Source: Roseomonas genomospecies 6
GTDB lineage: Bacteria > Pseudomonadota > Alphaproteobacteria > Azospirillales > Azospirillaceae
Length of the DNA stretch: 64,000 nt
Assembly (NCBI RefSeq): GCF_008365375.1
Contig: NZ_QOKW01000019.1
Location: 1 to 64,000, forward strand
Direction of reading: 5' to 3'
The position numbers were made by a program, and so were the translations under genes. The notes beneath the pieces were generated by a model. It was not told where the DNA came from, did not search any database, and saw only the letters and a list, made by a program, of their open reading frames with translations. The first letter of the stretch is position 1; each line of letters opens with the position of its first letter. This document shows positions 1 to 8,785 of this stretch, piece after piece.

Positions 1-645
1 TCAAGCTGGGCCCCCGATCCGAAGACCGAGCCCACTTGACAGGGCCGCTCAAAGCGACCTCACCCAAGCCTTCGAAACTGTTCGTCTCTTACTGCTTGAC
101 CGAGATGCTCAAGCGACCCGCGATGCCGGCTCCATCCGGAACCAACCCGCGGCCAACGGTCCATACCGCCGCCTGCGCATCCCTTCTCACAACACGGTAT
201 CAACGATTTCCAAGATCCCGCGGCCCCGGAGAACCGCAACACCCCGCGCCCATCCCCTTCGAGGAGTGGGCCGCCAGGGCCAGAATGTCTCTGTTTTCCC
301 GACCCGTCGGCGCCTCGTTGGCGGCCACCGCGTCGGGAGGCGCTTTATATGCGTGCTCCCACGGGGGTGGCAAGCACTTTTTTCGACCCCGGCGATTTTT
401 CCGCTCGGCACCTCCAACGCACATGACACCCAATTCATTGGATCTCGGCCGTCCACCGCCGCATGGTCGGACCGGCCGCCGACACGAGTTCAAACTTGGA
501 CGCGGCAGCGATCAATGGTTCGTTAACCAAGAACAGGTAAAGTTGCAGAACGGCAGAGAGTAGCCGCCAGCCGACCGCCGGGACCAGCACAGCAGGGGTC
601 CGACTGCCGCGACTGCGCTGAACCATTTTGTAAAGGCTGACAAGC
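1..645. other. Non-coding leader upstream of the peptide synthetase
   Basis: No convincing gene is seen in these 645 bases on either strand. The open frames present have the arginine- and proline-rich composition of chance frames in GC-rich DNA and no good ribosome binding site. The stretch just before the synthetase (about 510-560) is less GC-rich and may hold its promoter, but I cannot place -35 and -10 boxes with confidence. No tRNA, repeat or hairpin stands out. Confidence 0.4.
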
Positions 646-3600
646 GTGACACTGCTTCGCACGCCGACCTTGGTCGAAGCCCCGGGCGTCGGCCACCGTT
701 CATCCGAATCCTCGAACGGCGCCCTCTCCTTTCCAACGTCGCCCCCTTCCGTTTCCGGCATGCTGCGAGGCAGCACCGTGCCGGACCTGCTCCGGGACGA
801 ACTGCTGTCGGATATTTTTGCGGAGACGGCACGGAGGGTGCCGGAACGGACAGCCATTCTGTTCGACGGGCGCCGGGTGAGCTATGCGGAACTGGAGGTA
901 CGGGCGAACCGTGTCGCCAACGCGTTGCGCGCGCGGGGCTATGGGCCGGGATGCTTCGTCGGGCTGTGGATGACGCGGTCGCTCGATCTGCATGTGGCGC
1001 TGCTCGGCATTCTGAAAGCAGGCGCCGCCTATCTGCCGTTCGATGCCGACACGCCGGTCGATCGCGTGTCCCTCAGCCTCGCCGACTGTTCGGCTCCCGC
1101 CATCCTTGTGGACGCCGTCACCGGTTCCAAAGCGGCGGGGCTGGATGTTCCCGCGCTGCGGTTGGAGGACTTGGCGTCCAATGACGAGCGCGTGCCAGAC
1201 CTGCGGGCGGGCGGAGTCACCCGGGACCACCCGGCTTATGCGATCTACACGTCGGGCTCCACGGGCAAACCCAAGGGCATCGTCATCAGCCACGCCAACA
1301 TCTGCCATTACCTGCGCGCGGCCAACAGCGTGTACGGGATCACGGGCGAGGATGTGGCGTTCCAGGGCGCCTCGGTGGCCTTCGACCTGTCGCTGGAAGA
1401 GATCTTCGTCCCCTATCTGGTCGGCGCCACGCTCTGGGTGGCGAGCCGGCAAGTGTTGGACGAGGCGGATCGGCTGGCCGACGTGCTGAACGAAGCCGGG
1501 ATCACGGTGCTGGACACCGTCCCAACCCTGCTCGCCATGCTGCCCAAGGATGTGCCGAGCCTGCGCGTCGTCATCCTGGGCGGCGAGGCCTGTCCTCCCG
1601 CCGTTGCAGCGCGCTGGTGCCGTCCGGGTCGGACGATCTTCAACAGCTACGGCCCGACCGAGGCGACGGTCGTGGCGACGGTGGCCGAGGTGCGTCCGGA
1701 CGAGCCGGTCACCATCGGTCGCCCGATCCCGAATTACAGTTGCTACGTGGTCGACGAGTCGATGGCGCTCGTTCCCCCCGGCGTTCAGGGGGAATTGCTG
1801 ATCGGCGGGCCGGGCGTGGCCCAGGGCTATCTGGGGCGTCCCGAACTGACCGCCGAGAAGTTCATCCGGAACGCCTTCGCCATCCACGGCAACGATCCGG
1901 TGCTCTACCGCTCCGGCGACGCGGTGAGCGTCGATACGAACGGCAATCTGCTCTTCCATGGCCGCATCGACGACCAAGTGAAGATCCGCGGCTTCCGGCT
2001 GGAGCTGGGCGAGATCGAGGCGAAGCTGACCGACATGGCCGGGGTGAGCCAAGCCACGGTCGTTCTGCGCAACGACAACGGGCTGGACCGGCTGGTCGCC
2101 TTCCTGGTGCCGCAACCCGGTGCCACGCTGGACAAGACCGCGCTGCGCGACTCTCTGCGCGCCCAATTGCCGAGCTACATGGTGCCGTCGCATTTCGAGG
2201 TGATGGACCGCCTGCCCCGCCTGACCTCCGGAAAGGCCGACCGCAAGGCGCTTCAGGCCGCCCCGCTGACCGGCGACGCCGGCCCCGGCGAGCAGGACGA
2301 GCCGCGGACCCCCACGGAGGCCGCTCTGCTGGAGGCCGCCCGGCGCGTCTTCCCCGGTCAGGCGGTGCCGCTGGAAGCCGACTTCTTCATGGATCTGGGC
2401 GGGCACTCGCTGCTGGCCGCGCGGTTCGTGTCGGCGGTGCGGGAGACCATGCATCTCGACGGGCTGACGTTGCAGGATGTCTACGGCGCCCGCAGCCTGC
2501 GCGCCATGGCCGAGCGTCTGGACGCCCGCGCCCCCCAAGGCGGCGGCAGCGGAGGGGCGGAGCGCAAGGATCGGTCCTTCACCCCGCCTCCCCTGCTCCG
2601 CCGCTTCCTGTGCGGGGCGGCCCAGGCGGTGGCCCTGCCTTTCATCCTGGCGCTGATGACGGCGCAGTGGCTGGGCGTGTTCGTCAGCTACATGCTGCTG
2701 TCGGGCGAGGACGCCGGCATCCTGCAGGAAATCGCCACTCTGCTGGGCGTCTATATGGTCATCAACGCCGCCACCGTGCTGATCGCCGTCGCGGCCAAAT
2801 GGCTGGTCATCGGGCGGACGAAGCCCGGGCGTTACCCGCTGTGGGGTGTCTATTATTACCGTTGGTGGCTGGCGCAGCGCTTCATCAGCCTTGTCCATCT
2901 GAAGTGGTTCCAGGGTTCCCCGGTCATGCGGGTGCTGCTGCGCGCCTTGGGCGCCAAGGTGGGCGACGACGCGCTGATCGGCGAGTTCGAGTCCGGCGCC
3001 ATCGACCTCGTCACCATCGGCGCGGGCGCCGCCATCGGCGGCAAGGTGAAGCTTGCCAACGCCGAGGTGATCGGAAACGAGCTGGTCATCGGAGCGGTGG
3101 AGATCGGCGCCGACGCCTATGTCGGCACCTCTTGCGTCATCGGCATGGACGCGGTGGTGGGCCACGGCACGGAACTGGCCGATCTGACCGCCCTGCCCGC
3201 CGGCGCCCGCACCGGTTCCTACGAGCGTTGGGACGGATCACCCGCCCGCCGCTCCGGCAGCGTTGACCCTGCGGAGTTGTCCGTTCCCGCGACGGCCGGG
3301 CGCCTGCGCCGGGGGGTGCACGCCGCCTTCTACGCGGCGATGCTGCTGGCCCTGCCGCCGATCTCGCTGATGCCGATCTTCCCGGCCTTCTACCTGTTCG
3401 ACAATCTGGACGGGGTGCTGGGGGCGGTCTTCGGCGTCAATTACCTCTATTATCTTCCGCTGATCGCCTGGCCGACCGCCATGGCTCTGGTCGCGGTGAC
3501 GGTCTGCATGATCGCCGCCGTGCGCTGGATCGTGCTGCCGCGCGTCGAGGCCGGCACCTACTCGGTTCACAGCGGCTTCTATCTGCGGAAGTGGATGGTG

Positions 3601-4761
3601 GCCCTGTCCACCGAGGTGATGCTGGACACGCTCAGCTCGCTCTACGCCACGGTCTACATGCGGGCGTGGTACCGGCTGATGGGAGCGAAGATCGGCAAGG
3701 ACGCGGAGATCTCCACCAACCTCGCCGGGCGCTACGACCTCGTCGAGATCGGCGAGAAGTGCTTCATCGCCGACGAGGTGGTGCTGGGCGACGAGGACAT
3801 CCGCCGCGGCTGGATGATTCTGAAGCCTGTGAAGACCGAAGCGCGCGTGTTCGTCGGCAACGATGCGGTGGTGCCGGCGGGGGCCAGCATCCCCACGGGC
3901 TCGCTGATCGGCATCAAGTCGAAGCCGCCCGAGAATGGAGCGATGTCCGCCGGGGAGACGTGGTTCGGCAGCCCGCCCATCAAGCTGCCGGTGCGCCAGC
4001 GCTTCGACGGGGTGGGCGCCAACTGGACCTATGAGCCGTCCAAGGCCCGCCGCCTGGGCCGCGCCGTGTTCGAGGCCTTCAGCCTCTCCATGCCGACGAT
4101 GCTGTTCATCACCTTCGGCACTCTGGCGGTGGAGTGGTTCGCACCGGCCATCCTGGAGCAACGCTACGGCACCTTCCTGGCGCAGTTCCTGGCCGTCAGC
4201 GTCGCCATTCCGGTGGCGATGGTGGCGGTGGTCATCCTGGTGAAGTGGCTGCTGATGGGCCGCTACGAGCCGACCGTGAAGCCGATGTGGTCCTGGTGGG
4301 CCATGAAGACCGAGGCGGTGGCGGTGCTCTACTGGGGTCTGGCCGGCAAGGTGCTGCTGGATCATCTGCGCGGCACGCCGTTGCTGCCCTGGGTGCTGCG
4401 CCTGTTCGGGACGAGGTTCGGCAAGGGCGTGTTCATGGACACCACCGACATCACCGAGTTCGACTGCGTGTCGGTCGGCGACCACAGCGCGGTGAACGCC
4501 CTGTCGGCCCTGCAGACGCACCTGTACGAGGACCGCGTGATGAAGGTGGGGCGCGTGAAGGTGGGCCGCGGCGTCACCATCGGCGCCGGGTCGACGGTGC
4601 TGTACGACACCGGCGTCGGCGATTACGCCCAACTCGGCCCGCTGACCCTGGTCATGAAGGGCGAGGAGATTCCCGCCCACACCGAATGGGCCGGCGCCCC
4701 GGCGGAGCGGGTGGCGGAACCCCGGACCGAGTTGAAAGAGCGGTTCAAGACCGCCGCGTAA
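646..4761 (+). CDS. Pls/PosA-type single-module peptide synthetase (predicted poly-amino-acid synthetase)
   Basis: The 1371-residue protein has an adenylation domain (about 55-540), a carrier domain (about 555-625, DLGGHS with the phosphopantetheine serine at 588) and a C-terminal half with three pairs of membrane segments. Each pair is followed by a soluble hexapeptide-repeat-like acyltransferase domain. There is no ordinary condensation or thioesterase domain. This is the architecture of the Streptomyces epsilon-poly-lysine synthetase Pls, which makes a homopolymer of a diamino acid at the membrane. Adenylation motifs are intact (YTSGSTGKPKG near 196, NSYGPTE 333-339, K530). Pocket residues read by eye against PheA are D247 L248 E251 D290 I310 G312 S334 V342 V343 K530; the two extra acids suit a basic substrate. 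The GTG start has AAAGG nine bases upstream; an in-frame ATG lies at 760. Product unknown. Confidence 0.85.
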   Translation: MTLLRTPTLVEAPGVGHRSSESSNGALSFPTSPPSVSGMLRGSTVPDLLRDELLSDIFAETARRVPERTAILFDGRRVSYAELEVRANRVANALRARGYGPGCFVGLWMTRSLDLHVALLGILKAGAAYLPFDADTPVDRVSLSLADCSAPAILVDAVTGSKAAGLDVPALRLEDLASNDERVPDLRAGGVTRDHPAYAIYTSGSTGKPKGIVISHANICHYLRAANSVYGITGEDVAFQGASVAFDLSLEEIFVPYLVGATLWVASRQVLDEADRLADVLNEAGITVLDTVPTLLAMLPKDVPSLRVVILGGEACPPAVAARWCRPGRTIFNSYGPTEATVVATVAEVRPDEPVTIGRPIPNYSCYVVDESMALVPPGVQGELLIGGPGVAQGYLGRPELTAEKFIRNAFAIHGNDPVLYRSGDAVSVDTNGNLLFHGRIDDQVKIRGFRLELGEIEAKLTDMAGVSQATVVLRNDNGLDRLVAFLVPQPGATLDKTALRDSLRAQLPSYMVPSHFEVMDRLPRLTSGKADRKALQAAPLTGDAGPGEQDEPRTPTEAALLEAARRVFPGQAVPLEADFFMDLGGHSLLAARFVSAVRETMHLDGLTLQDVYGARSLRAMAERLDARAPQGGGSGGAERKDRSFTPPPLLRRFLCGAAQAVALPFILALMTAQWLGVFVSYMLLSGEDAGILQEIATLLGVYMVINAATVLIAVAAKWLVIGRTKPGRYPLWGVYYYRWWLAQRFISLVHLKWFQGSPVMRVLLRALGAKVGDDALIGEFESGAIDLVTIGAGAAIGGKVKLANAEVIGNELVIGAVEIGADAYVGTSCVIGMDAVVGHGTELADLTALPAGARTGSYERWDGSPARRSGSVDPAELSVPATAGRLRRGVHAAFYAAMLLALPPISLMPIFPAFYLFDNLDGVLGAVFGVNYLYYLPLIAWPTAMALVAVTVCMIAAVRWIVLPRVEAGTYSVHSGFYLRKWMVALSTEVMLDTLSSLYATVYMRAWYRLMGAKIGKDAEISTNLAGRYDLVEIGEKCFIADEVVLGDEDIRRGWMILKPVKTEARVFVGNDAVVPAGASIPTGSLIGIKSKPPENGAMSAGETWFGSPPIKLPVRQRFDGVGANWTYEPSKARRLGRAVFEAFSLSMPTMLFITFGTLAVEWFAPAILEQRYGTFLAQFLAVSVAIPVAMVAVVILVKWLLMGRYEPTVKPMWSWWAMKTEAVAVLYWGLAGKVLLDHLRGTPLLPWVLRLFGTRFGKGVFMDTTDITEFDCVSVGDHSAVNALSALQTHLYEDRVMKVGRVKVGRGVTIGAGSTVLYDTGVGDYAQLGPLTLVMKGEEIPAHTEWAGAPAERVAEPRTELKERFKTAA

Positions 4762-5000
4762 CCCGTTGCGATTGTTTGGATATTCTGGCCAGGCCTGCGG
4801 CGCTTCGGCGTCGGGGCCGGGCCGCGTCGTTTCATGGCGCGGCCGACGCCCCTTCCTTATCGCCGCAGGGCCTTCCGTTCCCGTTGTGCGCGGGGCCGAG
4901 GGGTGTATAACGGTGCGCGAGCGTGGCCCTGGCCCTTTTGCGCGCTCCCGCGCGCCGCATCGGGGCCTGTGACCCAAGAAACAGGAAGGAAGCCCCCCGA

Positions 5001-6632
5001 ATGCCCGACGATATCAGCCCCGCCCGCGGTGCCTCGCTGTTTCCGCTGGCCAAGGATGACACGACCTACCGCAAGCTGACCTCGGATTACGTCTCGGTTG
5101 TCGAGTTCGACGGCGAGGAGGTCCTCAAGGTGGAACCGGAGGGTCTGCGCCTGCTGGCCGAGGAAGCGTTCAAGGACATCAACCACCTGCTGCGTCCGGG
5201 CCACCTGAGCCAGATCCGCGCGATCCTCGACGATCCGGAAGCCTCGCCGAACGACAAGTTCGTGGCGCTGGACCTTCTGAAGAACGCCAACATCGCCGCC
5301 GCCGGCACCCTGCCGATGTGCCAGGACACCGGCACCGCCATCATCATGGGCAAGAAGGGCCGCCGCGTCTTCACCAAGGGCGGCGACGAGGCCGCCCTGT
5401 CGGAAGGCGCCCGCGACGCCTACCTGAAGCGCAACCTGCGTTACAGCCAGCTCGCCCCGATCTCCATGTATGAGGAGAAGAACACCCGCAACAACCTGCC
5501 GGGTCAGGTCGAGATCTACGCGGAGGGCGAGGACGCCTACAAGTTCCTGTTCATGGCGAAGGGCGGCGGGTCGGCCAACAAGACCTTCCTGCATCAGGCC
5601 ACCCCGTCGGTGCTGGCGCCCGATCGGCTGCTGAAGTTCCTCGAGGACAAGATCCGCTATCTCGGCACGTCGGCCTGCCCGCCCTACCACCTCGCCATCG
5701 TCATCGGCGGCCTGTCGGCGGAGCAGAACCTGAAGACGGTGAAGCTGGCGTCGGCCCGCTATCTCGACAACCTGCCGACCGAGGGCGGCGAGGACGCGCA
5801 CGCCTTCCGCGATCTCGCCATGGAAGCGGAAGTGCACAAGCTGACCCAGACCATGGGCATCGGCGCCCAGTTCGGCGGCAAGTATTTCTGCCACGACGTC
5901 CGCGTCATCCGCCTGCCGCGCCACGGCGCCTCCATGCCGATCGGCGTCGGCGTGTCCTGCTCCGCCGACCGTCAGGCGGTGGGCAAGATCACCAGGGACG
6001 GCATCTTCCTGGAGCAGTTGGAGACCGATCCGGCCAAGTATCTGCCGGAGATCACCGACGGCGATCTGGCCGGCGAGGTGGTGAAGATCGACCTCAATCA
6101 GCCGATGAGCGAGATCCTCGCCACGCTGAAGCAGTATCCGATCCGCACCCGCCTGTCGCTGACCGGCCCGCTGATCGTCGCCCGCGATCTGGCCCACTCC
6201 AAACTGCGCGCCCGCCTGGACGCCGGCGAGGGGCTGCCGGACTATTTCAAGAACCACCCGATCTACTACGCCGGCCCGGCCAAGACCCCGGAGGGCTACG
6301 CCTCGGGTTCCTTCGGACCGACGACCGCCGGGCGTATGGACAGCTTCGTGGAGCAGTTCCAGGCGGCGGGCGGCTCCATGGTCATGCTGGCGAAGGGCAA
6401 CCGCAGCCCGGAGGTGACCGCGGCCTGCCAGAAGCACGGCGGCTTCTATCTGGGTTCCATCGGCGGCGCCGCGGCCCGTCTGGCCCAGGACTGCATCAAG
6501 AAGGTGGAGTGCATCGAGTATCCGGAACTCGGCATGGAAGCCATCTGGCGCATCGAGGTCGAGGACTTCCCGGCCTTCATCATCGTCGATGACAAGGGGA
6601 ACGACTTCTTCAAGGAACTGAAGCTGGCCTGA
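5001..6632 (+). CDS. fumA: Class I (iron-sulfur) fumarate hydratase
   Basis: This cytoplasmic TCA-cycle enzyme interconverts fumarate and malate with a [4Fe-4S] cluster. The 543-residue length is normal for the single-chain class I family. The three expected cluster cysteines are present at 107 (PMCQDTG), 226 (GTSACPPYH) and 320 (GVSCSADRQ), each two residues past the E. coli FumA ligands. An in-frame GTG lies 26 codons earlier, but the ATG at 5001 is preceded by AGGAAGGA and starts the conserved part of the protein, so I take it as the start. The gene stands alone, about 240 bases after the synthetase. Class I fumarases are oxygen- and iron-sensitive, but I see no paralogue or regulatory site here. 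Confidence 0.93.
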   Translation: MPDDISPARGASLFPLAKDDTTYRKLTSDYVSVVEFDGEEVLKVEPEGLRLLAEEAFKDINHLLRPGHLSQIRAILDDPEASPNDKFVALDLLKNANIAAAGTLPMCQDTGTAIIMGKKGRRVFTKGGDEAALSEGARDAYLKRNLRYSQLAPISMYEEKNTRNNLPGQVEIYAEGEDAYKFLFMAKGGGSANKTFLHQATPSVLAPDRLLKFLEDKIRYLGTSACPPYHLAIVIGGLSAEQNLKTVKLASARYLDNLPTEGGEDAHAFRDLAMEAEVHKLTQTMGIGAQFGGKYFCHDVRVIRLPRHGASMPIGVGVSCSADRQAVGKITRDGIFLEQLETDPAKYLPEITDGDLAGEVVKIDLNQPMSEILATLKQYPIRTRLSLTGPLIVARDLAHSKLRARLDAGEGLPDYFKNHPIYYAGPAKTPEGYASGSFGPTTAGRMDSFVEQFQAAGGSMVMLAKGNRSPEVTAACQKHGGFYLGSIGGAAARLAQDCIKKVECIEYPELGMEAIWRIEVEDFPAFIIVDDKGNDFFKELKLA

Positions 6633-6650
6633 TCTCGGCACCTCCTGTTT

Positions 6651-6676
6651 CCCTCCCCCGCGAGAGCGGAGGAGGG
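6651..6676. repeat. GC-rich hairpin after fumarase (terminator or REP-like)
   Basis: CCCTCC (6651-6656) pairs with GGAGGG (6671-6676) and CCGC (6658-6661) with GCGG (6666-6669) around a GAGA loop, with one mismatch. There is no T-run, so it may be a repetitive extragenic palindrome rather than a simple terminator. Confidence 0.45.
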
Positions 6677-6715
6677 TCAGGGAGAGGGCAAGCGTCTGCA
6701 ATTCGAGGACCCGCC

Positions 6716-7066
6716 ATGCCCGATGACTTGACCGCAAAGATTGCCGATGCCCAGCGCCGCGCCCTGTTCGCCGCGGAGGTCATCGTGAACCGCCGCCTTC
6801 ACGATTTTTCCATGCGCCATCAGACCCACTACGCCAACGACGTGGCGGAGGAGCGCAAGGCCATCGAGAAGGAAATCCGCGCCATCCGCCGCCGTGTGCC
6901 GGCGGCTCCCGTGGTGACGGATGAGCTGGTAACCCAGGTCGCGGGCGATGCCCTCGCTCCGGAAGCGGTTCGCGCGGTGCTGCTGTCGCTTGCCGTCCTT
7001 CGCCCCGATGTGCTGACAACGGTTGACGAAACGTCCTCGGACCTTGAAGACGATGACGAAGACTGA
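6716..7066 (+). CDS. Small hypothetical protein with acidic tail
   Basis: A 116-residue soluble protein that I do not recognise. The N-terminal two thirds is charged and probably helical (about 1-65), followed by a proline-alanine stretch and a second helical segment. The last ten residues are mostly aspartate and glutamate. There is no signal peptide, membrane segment or metal motif. It lies between fumarase and the RluA-type synthase on the same strand, 22 bases before the latter, so co-transcription with it is plausible. The start follows GAGGAC six bases upstream. Confidence 0.6.
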   Translation: MPDDLTAKIADAQRRALFAAEVIVNRRLHDFSMRHQTHYANDVAEERKAIEKEIRAIRRRVPAAPVVTDELVTQVAGDALAPEAVRAVLLSLAVLRPDVLTTVDETSSDLEDDDED

Positions 7067-7088
7067 CCGCATCGTCCGTTAAGGCATC

Positions 7089-7778
7089 ATGACACCCGAA
7101 CAAATCCAGGCCCGCGTGCTGTACCGCGACGGGCTGATGCTCATCATCGACAAGCCCGCCGGCCTGCCCGTCCATGCCGGGCCGGGCGGCGGGCCGAATC
7201 TGGAGCGGCATTTCGATGCCCTGCGCTTCGGCTTTCCGAAGCCGCCCGGCCTCGCCCACCGGCTGGACCGCGACACCTCCGGCTGCCTGATCCTGGGGCG
7301 TCACCCGAAGGCCCTGCGCAAGCTGGGCAAGCAGTTCCAGGAGGGCAAGGTCGACAAGACCTATTGGGCGGTCGTCGCCGGCAGCCCGCCGGAGGAGCAG
7401 GGACGCATCGAGCTGCCGTTGAAGAAGGTGACCAACCGGACCGGCGGCTGGCGGATCGTCGTGGCCGACGATGGGCAGAGCGCCGTGACCGAATACCGGG
7501 TGATGGGCCGCGGCGACGGCACGACGTGGCTGGAACTGAAACCCCACACCGGGCGCACGCACCAGATCCGGGTGCATTGCGCCACGGCGCTGGGCTGCCC
7601 TCTGCTGGGCGACCCGCAGTATGGCGGGCCGGAGGGGCATGCGCTGCACCTGCATTCGCGCGCCATTTCACTGCCCCTCTACCCCTCCCGCGAAGCGGTG
7701 GGCGCGGTGGCGCCAGTTCCGCCTCACATGCGGGCGGCGCTGGCTGCCTGCGGATTCAAAGGAGACGACCCGGCTTGA
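7089..7778 (+). CDS. RluA-family RNA pseudouridine synthase
   Basis: This enzyme converts specific uridines in rRNA or tRNA to pseudouridine. The 229-residue protein carries the family signature HRLDRDTSG at residues 57-65, with the catalytic aspartate at 60, and the later motif LKPHTGRTHQIR. It lacks an N-terminal S4 RNA-binding domain, so it resembles the short RluA/TruC-like members, and its exact target uridine cannot be told from sequence. The stop lies only four bases from the stop of the convergent membrane protein gene, leaving no room for a terminator between them. Confidence 0.88.
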   Translation: MTPEQIQARVLYRDGLMLIIDKPAGLPVHAGPGGGPNLERHFDALRFGFPKPPGLAHRLDRDTSGCLILGRHPKALRKLGKQFQEGKVDKTYWAVVAGSPPEEQGRIELPLKKVTNRTGGWRIVVADDGQSAVTEYRVMGRGDGTTWLELKPHTGRTHQIRVHCATALGCPLLGDPQYGGPEGHALHLHSRAISLPLYPSREAVGAVAPVPPHMRAALAACGFKGDDPA

Positions 7779-7782
7779 AGAC

Positions 7783-8223
7783 TTAGGCCCGCCATTCGGC
7801 GCCCTTCTCCGTGCCGGCCTCGGTCTCGTGCACCATGAAGCCGACATAGCCCGCGACGATGGCGAGCACGGCGTGCAGCCAGATGTCGTTGCCGTGCAGA
7901 GGCATCAGCCCGAACAGCGTGTTCAGACCCGGGATGAAGCCCATGACGGTCAGCGCGGCGTAGGCCACGGCCACGCTGCGCAGATAGGTGCGCGAGGCCA
8001 GACGGCTGGAGAAATAGGCGAAGAAGCCCCACAGGCCGAACAGGAGGTGCGCGAGGTTGTGCAGCAGATTGACCGGGAAAAGGCCGAGCAGATACCCGTG
8101 GAAGGCCTCAACGGCAAGGATCATGCCGTCGGGGGGAGGGCTCAGGAAGGTCGGGATGAAGCCCAGTATGCCGATTGCCGTAAAGGCCGCGGCGTAGACC
8201 AGAGTTACGTTGCGCCACCACAT
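7783..8223 (-). CDS. DUF4383-like four-helix membrane protein
   Basis: The 146-residue protein has four clear membrane segments (about 6-27, 43-70, 82-101 and 111-130) with short loops. The pattern, including HNLAHLLFG in the second helix, fits the DUF4383 family of bacterial inner-membrane proteins of unknown role. GGAGA lies seven bases before the ATG. It is downstream of the ferredoxin gene on the same strand (71 bases apart), so the two may share a promoter that contains the FNR-type box. Function is not known. Confidence 0.72.
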   Translation of the reverse strand: MWWRNVTLVYAAAFTAIGILGFIPTFLSPPPDGMILAVEAFHGYLLGLFPVNLLHNLAHLLFGLWGFFAYFSSRLASRTYLRSVAVAYAALTVMGFIPGLNTLFGLMPLHGNDIWLHAVLAIVAGYVGFMVHETEAGTEKGAEWRA

Positions 8224-8294
8224 ATGTCTCTCCGTTGGCAGACAGGGGATGAAACCGCCCTACCAACAGAGGGTTAGAAGCAGCGTTCCCAGAT

Positions 8295-8633
8295 TCAGCC
8301 GACGGCTGTCTCCAAGACGTCTGTCTCCAAGACGGCTGGCTCCAAGGTCACGGCCTTGACCGGACAGACGCCGACGCAGTCGCCGCAACCGGTGCAGCCC
8401 CCCGCCTCGATCATCGGCAGCCAGCGTCCGCGCCCCAGCGGGCGGAAGCGGATCGCCCCCGGGTCGCAATGGTCGCTGCACATGCGGCAGTCGGTTCCGT
8501 TGAAGGACAGGCAGCTCGCCCCGATGCGCGCTTCCAACGCCTGAGTCACCGGCGCCTGAGGCACCGGCGCCTGAACCGGCGTCGGCTCGGCCCGGAAGCG
8601 GCCCCGGATCAGATCCGCACGACTGACCGCCAT
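8295..8633 (-). CDS. NapF-like ferredoxin with two [4Fe-4S] sites
   Basis: The 112-residue protein has two cysteine clusters. The first is a CRMCSDHCDPGAIRF element preceded by a cysteine, typical of NapF-like proteins; the second is a classical CTGCGDCVGVCPVKA ferredoxin motif. An electron-transfer or cluster-delivery role in anaerobic or nitrate metabolism is likely by family, but no nap genes are in the window. The ATG at 8633 is chosen because AAGGAGA precedes it; a longer frame upstream has no such site. The linker (QAPVPQAPVTQA) and the C-terminus (LETDVLETAV) are short direct repeats. The perfect FNR-type palindrome lies about 110 bases upstream. Confidence 0.82.
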   Translation of the reverse strand: MAVSRADLIRGRFRAEPTPVQAPVPQAPVTQALEARIGASCLSFNGTDCRMCSDHCDPGAIRFRPLGRGRWLPMIEAGGCTGCGDCVGVCPVKAVTLEPAVLETDVLETAVG

Positions 8634-8741
8634 GATGACCGTCTCCTTTCCTTCCCGATTCCGTCGTCCGGCGCTTGCTGCATTCGCGAATGCCGGGCGT
8701 CGGCAATGGAGATACACTGTTCCTTCGCACATCACCCGACC

Positions 8742-8755
8742 TTGACCATCGTCAA
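8742..8755. promoter_or_regulatory. FNR/DNR-type operator
   Basis: TTGAC-CATC-GTCAA is a perfect palindrome matching the FNR/CRP-family layout (TTGAT-N4-ATCAA, with the C/G variants used by Dnr/Nnr proteins). It lies between the divergent ferredoxin and kinase genes. For the leftward ferredoxin gene, a weak -10-like TGTATC at 8716-8711 would put the box about 44 bases upstream of the start of transcription, near class II activator spacing. For the kinase it is only 37 bases from the ATG, so repression would be more likely there. Confidence 0.65.
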
Positions 8756-8785
8756 GGCCCGGACAGCCCCGGAAGGACGGACGGC

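Noticed and set aside
36..563. Open frame in the leader before the peptide synthetase
   Set aside because: No ribosome binding site, Arg/Pro-rich chance composition and no recognisable pattern.
700..4977. Long open frames on the minus strand opposite the peptide synthetase
   Set aside because: They mirror the codon pattern of the synthetase, are His/Arg/Gly-rich with no recognisable domain, and lack start signals. GC-rich genes routinely produce such antisense frames.
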